Source: an uncultured Nitrosomonadales bacterium (lineage in GTDB: Bacteria; Pseudomonadota; Gammaproteobacteria; Burkholderiales; Gallionellaceae). From it: a stretch of DNA of 7,662 nucleotides. The position numbers and the translations under genes are program-made. Below are positions 5,410 to 7,662 of the stretch, piece after piece (within the stretch, counting starts at the first letter, position 1; every line of letters begins with the position of its first letter). Under the pieces are notes generated by a model that searched no databases, was not told the DNA's origin, and worked only from the letters and a program-made list of their open reading frames with translations. The stretch spans positions 1-7,662 of the forward strand of contig CAIZNF010000241.1 of assembly GCA_903934275.1 (NCBI GenBank), in the 5' to 3' direction.

Positions 5410-6099
5410 ATGGGACTCTTTTCGCAGGCGGCGTTCTTCACCACCGTCAACCACATCAAGGATTTGCCGCAGCACGGCGGCAGGGAAGTGGCGTTCGTCG
5501 GGCGCTCCAACGCGGGCAAATCGAGCGCGATCAATACGCTGGCGAACCATGTGCGGTTGGCCTATACCAGCAAGACACCGGGTCGCACCCAGCATCTCAA
5601 TTACTTTTCGCTAGGCGGCAACAATTTTCTGGTGGACTTGCCGGGCTACGGTTACGCCAAGGTGCCGCCGGATGTGCAGCGGCATTGGGAACAGTTGCTG
5701 AGCAAGTACCTACAAACCCGCGAGGAACTGGCAGGGCTGGTGGTCATCATGGATTCCCGCCATCCGCTGACCGAGATGGACGAGAACATGCTGGACTGGT
5801 TCGCGCCGACCGGCAAGCCGGTGCATATCCTGCTGACCAAGTCGGACAAACTTAGCCGCCAGCAAGCTACATTAACCCTGAATCGCGTAAAATCGCACTT
5901 GGCCGAACATTTTAGTTCCGACATCACGCCCGTAAACGGGCATGAGTCTTCTCTGAAACTTCGTTTTCCGCAGTGTACCGCACAGTTGTTTTCCAGCCTG
6001 AAGAAAATCGGCACGGAGGAGGCGGAAGCGGTGATCGCAGGCTGGCTTCAGAAGGAGCAAAGGCTTTCTCCGCAGATTACACAGATTAACGCAAATTAG
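5410..6099 (+). CDS. engB: ribosome biogenesis GTP-binding protein EngB (YihA/YsxC)
   Basis: EngB is an essential GTPase for assembly of the large ribosomal subunit. The protein has 229 residues against a usual 195-215. It begins [20 protein letters not shown], typical of the family, and shows G1 GRSNAGKSS (31-39), G2 region TPGRTQ (56-61), G3 DLPG (76-79), G4 TKSD (143-146) and G5 SSLKK (195-199). ATG 5410 is chosen because the upstream extension to 5362 would be made from the inverted repeat. No clear Shine-Dalgarno sequence is visible. Two oddities explain the extra length: about 18 residues (roughly 169-187) are inserted between the end of the G4 helix and [11 protein letters not shown], and the last nine or ten residues ([12 protein letters not shown]) are encoded by a dispersed repeat. 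Neither touches a GTP-binding motif, so the enzyme should be active. An antisense small RNA candidate converges on its 3' end. Confidence 0.95.
   Translation: MGLFSQAAFFTTVNHIKDLPQHGGREVAFVGRSNAGKSSAINTLANHVRLAYTSKTPGRTQHLNYFSLGGNNFLVDLPGYGYAKVPPDVQRHWEQLLSKYLQTREELAGLVVIMDSRHPLTEMDENMLDWFAPTGKPVHILLTKSDKLSRQQATLTLNRVKSHLAEHFSSDITPVNGHESSLKLRFPQCTAQLFSSLKKIGTEEAEAVIAGWLQKEQRLSPQITQINAN
6069..6098. repeat. dispersed repeat forming the engB 3' end
   Basis: TCCGCAGATTACACAGATTA and the bases after it form three degenerate units of about ten bases (CGCAGATTAC, ACAGATTAAC, GCAAATTAGA). I recognise it as the common intergenic CGCAGATTACGCAGATTAACGC-type repeat. It runs through the last codons of engB and into its TAG stop at 6097-6099. 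Confidence 0.6.
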
Positions 6100-6135
6100 A
6101 AACCAGACCGTCTATCAATTTGCTTTTTCAGTACC

Positions 6136-6164
6136 AAAAAAAGGCCCCCGGAAAAACCGGGGGC
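6136..6164 (-). terminator. intrinsic terminator reading on the minus strand
   Basis: GCCCCCGG (6144-6151) and CCGGGGGC (6157-6164) form a perfect 8-bp GC stem around a five-base loop. On the minus strand the stem is followed by one C and then seven T (6142-6136), a strong Rho-independent terminator. On the plus strand the base after the stem is G followed by five A, so it would not work for engB. Confidence 0.85.
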
Positions 6165-6240
6165 GAAAAAGTCTTAACAGGGTTAAGACACCCGCTCAGG
6201 GAGGAGAAACGGGGAGTGACTTACGCCACTCACAGCATCA
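6136..6240 (-). ncRNA. candidate small RNA with an anti-Shine-Dalgarno loop
   Basis: No gene on the minus strand explains the strong terminator at 6136-6164, so a short non-coding transcript is likely. Reading on the minus strand, it would contain a weak hairpin GAGTG/CACTC (6231-6227 with 6218-6214) and then CCCG/CGGG (6213-6210 with 6194-6191). The 15-base loop of that second hairpin is TTTCTCCTCCCTGAG. A hairpin GTCTTAA/TTAAGAC (6189-6171) follows and is itself trailed by five T, and then the GC terminator. The loop holds CUCCUCCC, complementary to a strong ribosome site. The same motif defines the CcsR or 'cuckoo' small RNAs of alphaproteobacteria. The 5' end is uncertain: TTGGAA and TTATCT, 16 bases apart on the minus strand (about 6268-6241), are a poor promoter pair, giving an RNA of roughly 100 bases. 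Alternatively, the region is only a structured hemB leader. Confidence 0.5.
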
Positions 6241-6245
6241 GATAA

Positions 6246-7301
<1,056 letters not shown>

Positions 7302-7318
7302 GGGTGAGTGGTGCTATG

Positions 7319-7388
7319 CCCGTTGGTTATCCCCCTGCAATTTGGCATTAACAACGGGTTGGCAGGTCGTTAGCGTAGCGTGCCCAAC
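7319..7388. repeat. two adjacent imperfect palindromes behind hemB
   Basis: CCCGTTG (7319-7325) pairs with CAACGGG (7352-7358). Directly after it, GTTGGCA (7358-7364) can pair with TGCCCAAC (7381-7388) allowing one bulge, around a core GTCGTTAGCGTAGCG. TTGGCAGGTCGT (7359-7370) is shared exactly with the palindrome at 1822-1833. No U-tract follows. Confidence 0.5.
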
Positions 7389-7424
7389 AGTAATTTCATT
7401 TCTCCTTCAAATGGGAAATGATTT

Positions 7425-7476
7425 GTAGGTCGGGTTCTACCCGACAGCTATATCTGGCGGGTAGAACCCGCCCTAC
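7425..7476. repeat. long palindromic intergenic repeat
   Basis: The arms at 7425-7445 and 7456-7476 are 21 bp long, reverse complementary with two mismatches, and separated by ten bases. Each arm is itself nearly palindromic (CGGGTTCTACCCG and CGGGTAGAACCCG). The GTAGG...CCCTAC ends are typical of a widespread REP-type family in betaproteobacteria. Confidence 0.8.
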
Positions 7477-7495
7477 GTTATTGCGCTGTTGATAG

Positions 7496-7525
7496 AAAAA
7501 TGGAATAAGACAACTTTCCATTTTT
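7496..7525. terminator. AT-rich terminator hairpin behind hemB
   Basis: AAAAATGGAA (7496-7505) and TTCCATTTTT (7516-7525) are a perfect 10-bp inverted repeat with a ten-base loop. The stem ends in five T on the plus strand and, by symmetry, five T on the minus strand, so it could stop transcription both ways. It is 195 bp behind hemB. The low GC content of the stem makes it weaker than a classical terminator. Confidence 0.5.
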
Positions 7526-7557
7526 GATTCCGGCTTGTCCGGCTCAAGATAGTTTCA

Positions 7558-7662
7558 GGGAGCCTCTATAAATTCAAAATCCTAAGCGAGGCAAGGCGCG
7601 AGTAAAAAATTGCGACGGCGCATCTGTTTGATATGTTAGGAGTAATTTTTTATGAGCAACGC
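7558..7662 (+). mobile_element. probable left end of an insertion sequence (partial)
   Basis: From GGGAGCCTCTATAAATTC (7558) onward the sequence has the look of the outer end of an IS5- or IS4-like element: a GAGCCTCT terminus, then TAAGCGAGGCAAGGCGCGAG and a short leader with a ribosome site before a start codon. The recognition is from memory of similar ends. The other end, the target duplication and the transposase body lie outside the window. Confidence 0.4.
7652..7662 (+). CDS. start of an unidentified gene, possibly a transposase (partial)
   Basis: ATG at 7652 is preceded by AGGAG (7638-7642) with nine bases between, a good ribosome site. Only three codons (MSN) and part of a fourth are present, too few to identify a family. 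The leader suggests a transposase of the insertion sequence proposed here. Confidence 0.45.

Noticed and set aside
6144..6164. The GC hairpin as the engB terminator
   Set aside because: On the plus strand it is followed by GAAAAAG rather than a U-tract, so it fits only the minus strand.

Overview
The window looks like chromosomal DNA of a betaproteobacterium, probably of the Nitrosomonadales/Gallionellaceae type (iron or ammonia oxidisers and relatives). This rests on the style of the proteins, on the order thiD-thiE-hemL followed by engB-hemB, on a GlxI-type glyoxalase with all its metal ligands, and on a magnesium-type HemB. The exact genus is an inference.

Positions 1-1880 are an accessory region, visibly more AT-rich than the rest. 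It holds three small two-gene modules of toxin-antitoxin type in a row: DUF4160/DUF2442, hicA/hicB, and a second DUF4160/DUF2442. In each module one gene is broken: the first DUF4160 has an internal amber stop, the second is frameshifted and partly deleted, and only the last 30 codons of hicA remain. The partner gene is open in all three: two DUF2442 genes and hicB. An 86-bp stretch covering the leader and first codons of both DUF4160 genes is 88% identical between the copies, although the genes behind it have diverged strongly.

Positions 1881-7301 are a housekeeping block. gloA (methylglyoxal detoxification) lies on the minus strand. Divergent from it, thiD and thiE (thiamine phosphate synthesis) and hemL (5-aminolevulinate formation) run on the plus strand in operon-like order. 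engB (ribosome-assembly GTPase) and hemB (porphobilinogen synthase) follow. HemL makes 5-aminolevulinate and HemB condenses two molecules of it, so two successive haem steps flank the engB gene.

The spaces between these genes are full of small inverted repeats: a hairpin just before thiD, a REP-like element ending four bases before thiE, a 128-bp element with inverted ends between hemL and engB, and a dispersed repeat that supplies the last codons of engB. Between engB and hemB there is a strong intrinsic terminator that reads only on the minus strand. Behind it on that strand is a hairpin whose loop carries an anti-Shine-Dalgarno motif (CUCCUCCC). I read this as a candidate small RNA converging on engB, the position Spot 42 has relative to yihA/engB in E. 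coli.

Positions 7302-7662 hold no complete gene. They contain several palindromic repeats, an AT-rich terminator hairpin behind hemB, and what looks like the left end of an insertion sequence whose first codons run off the window.
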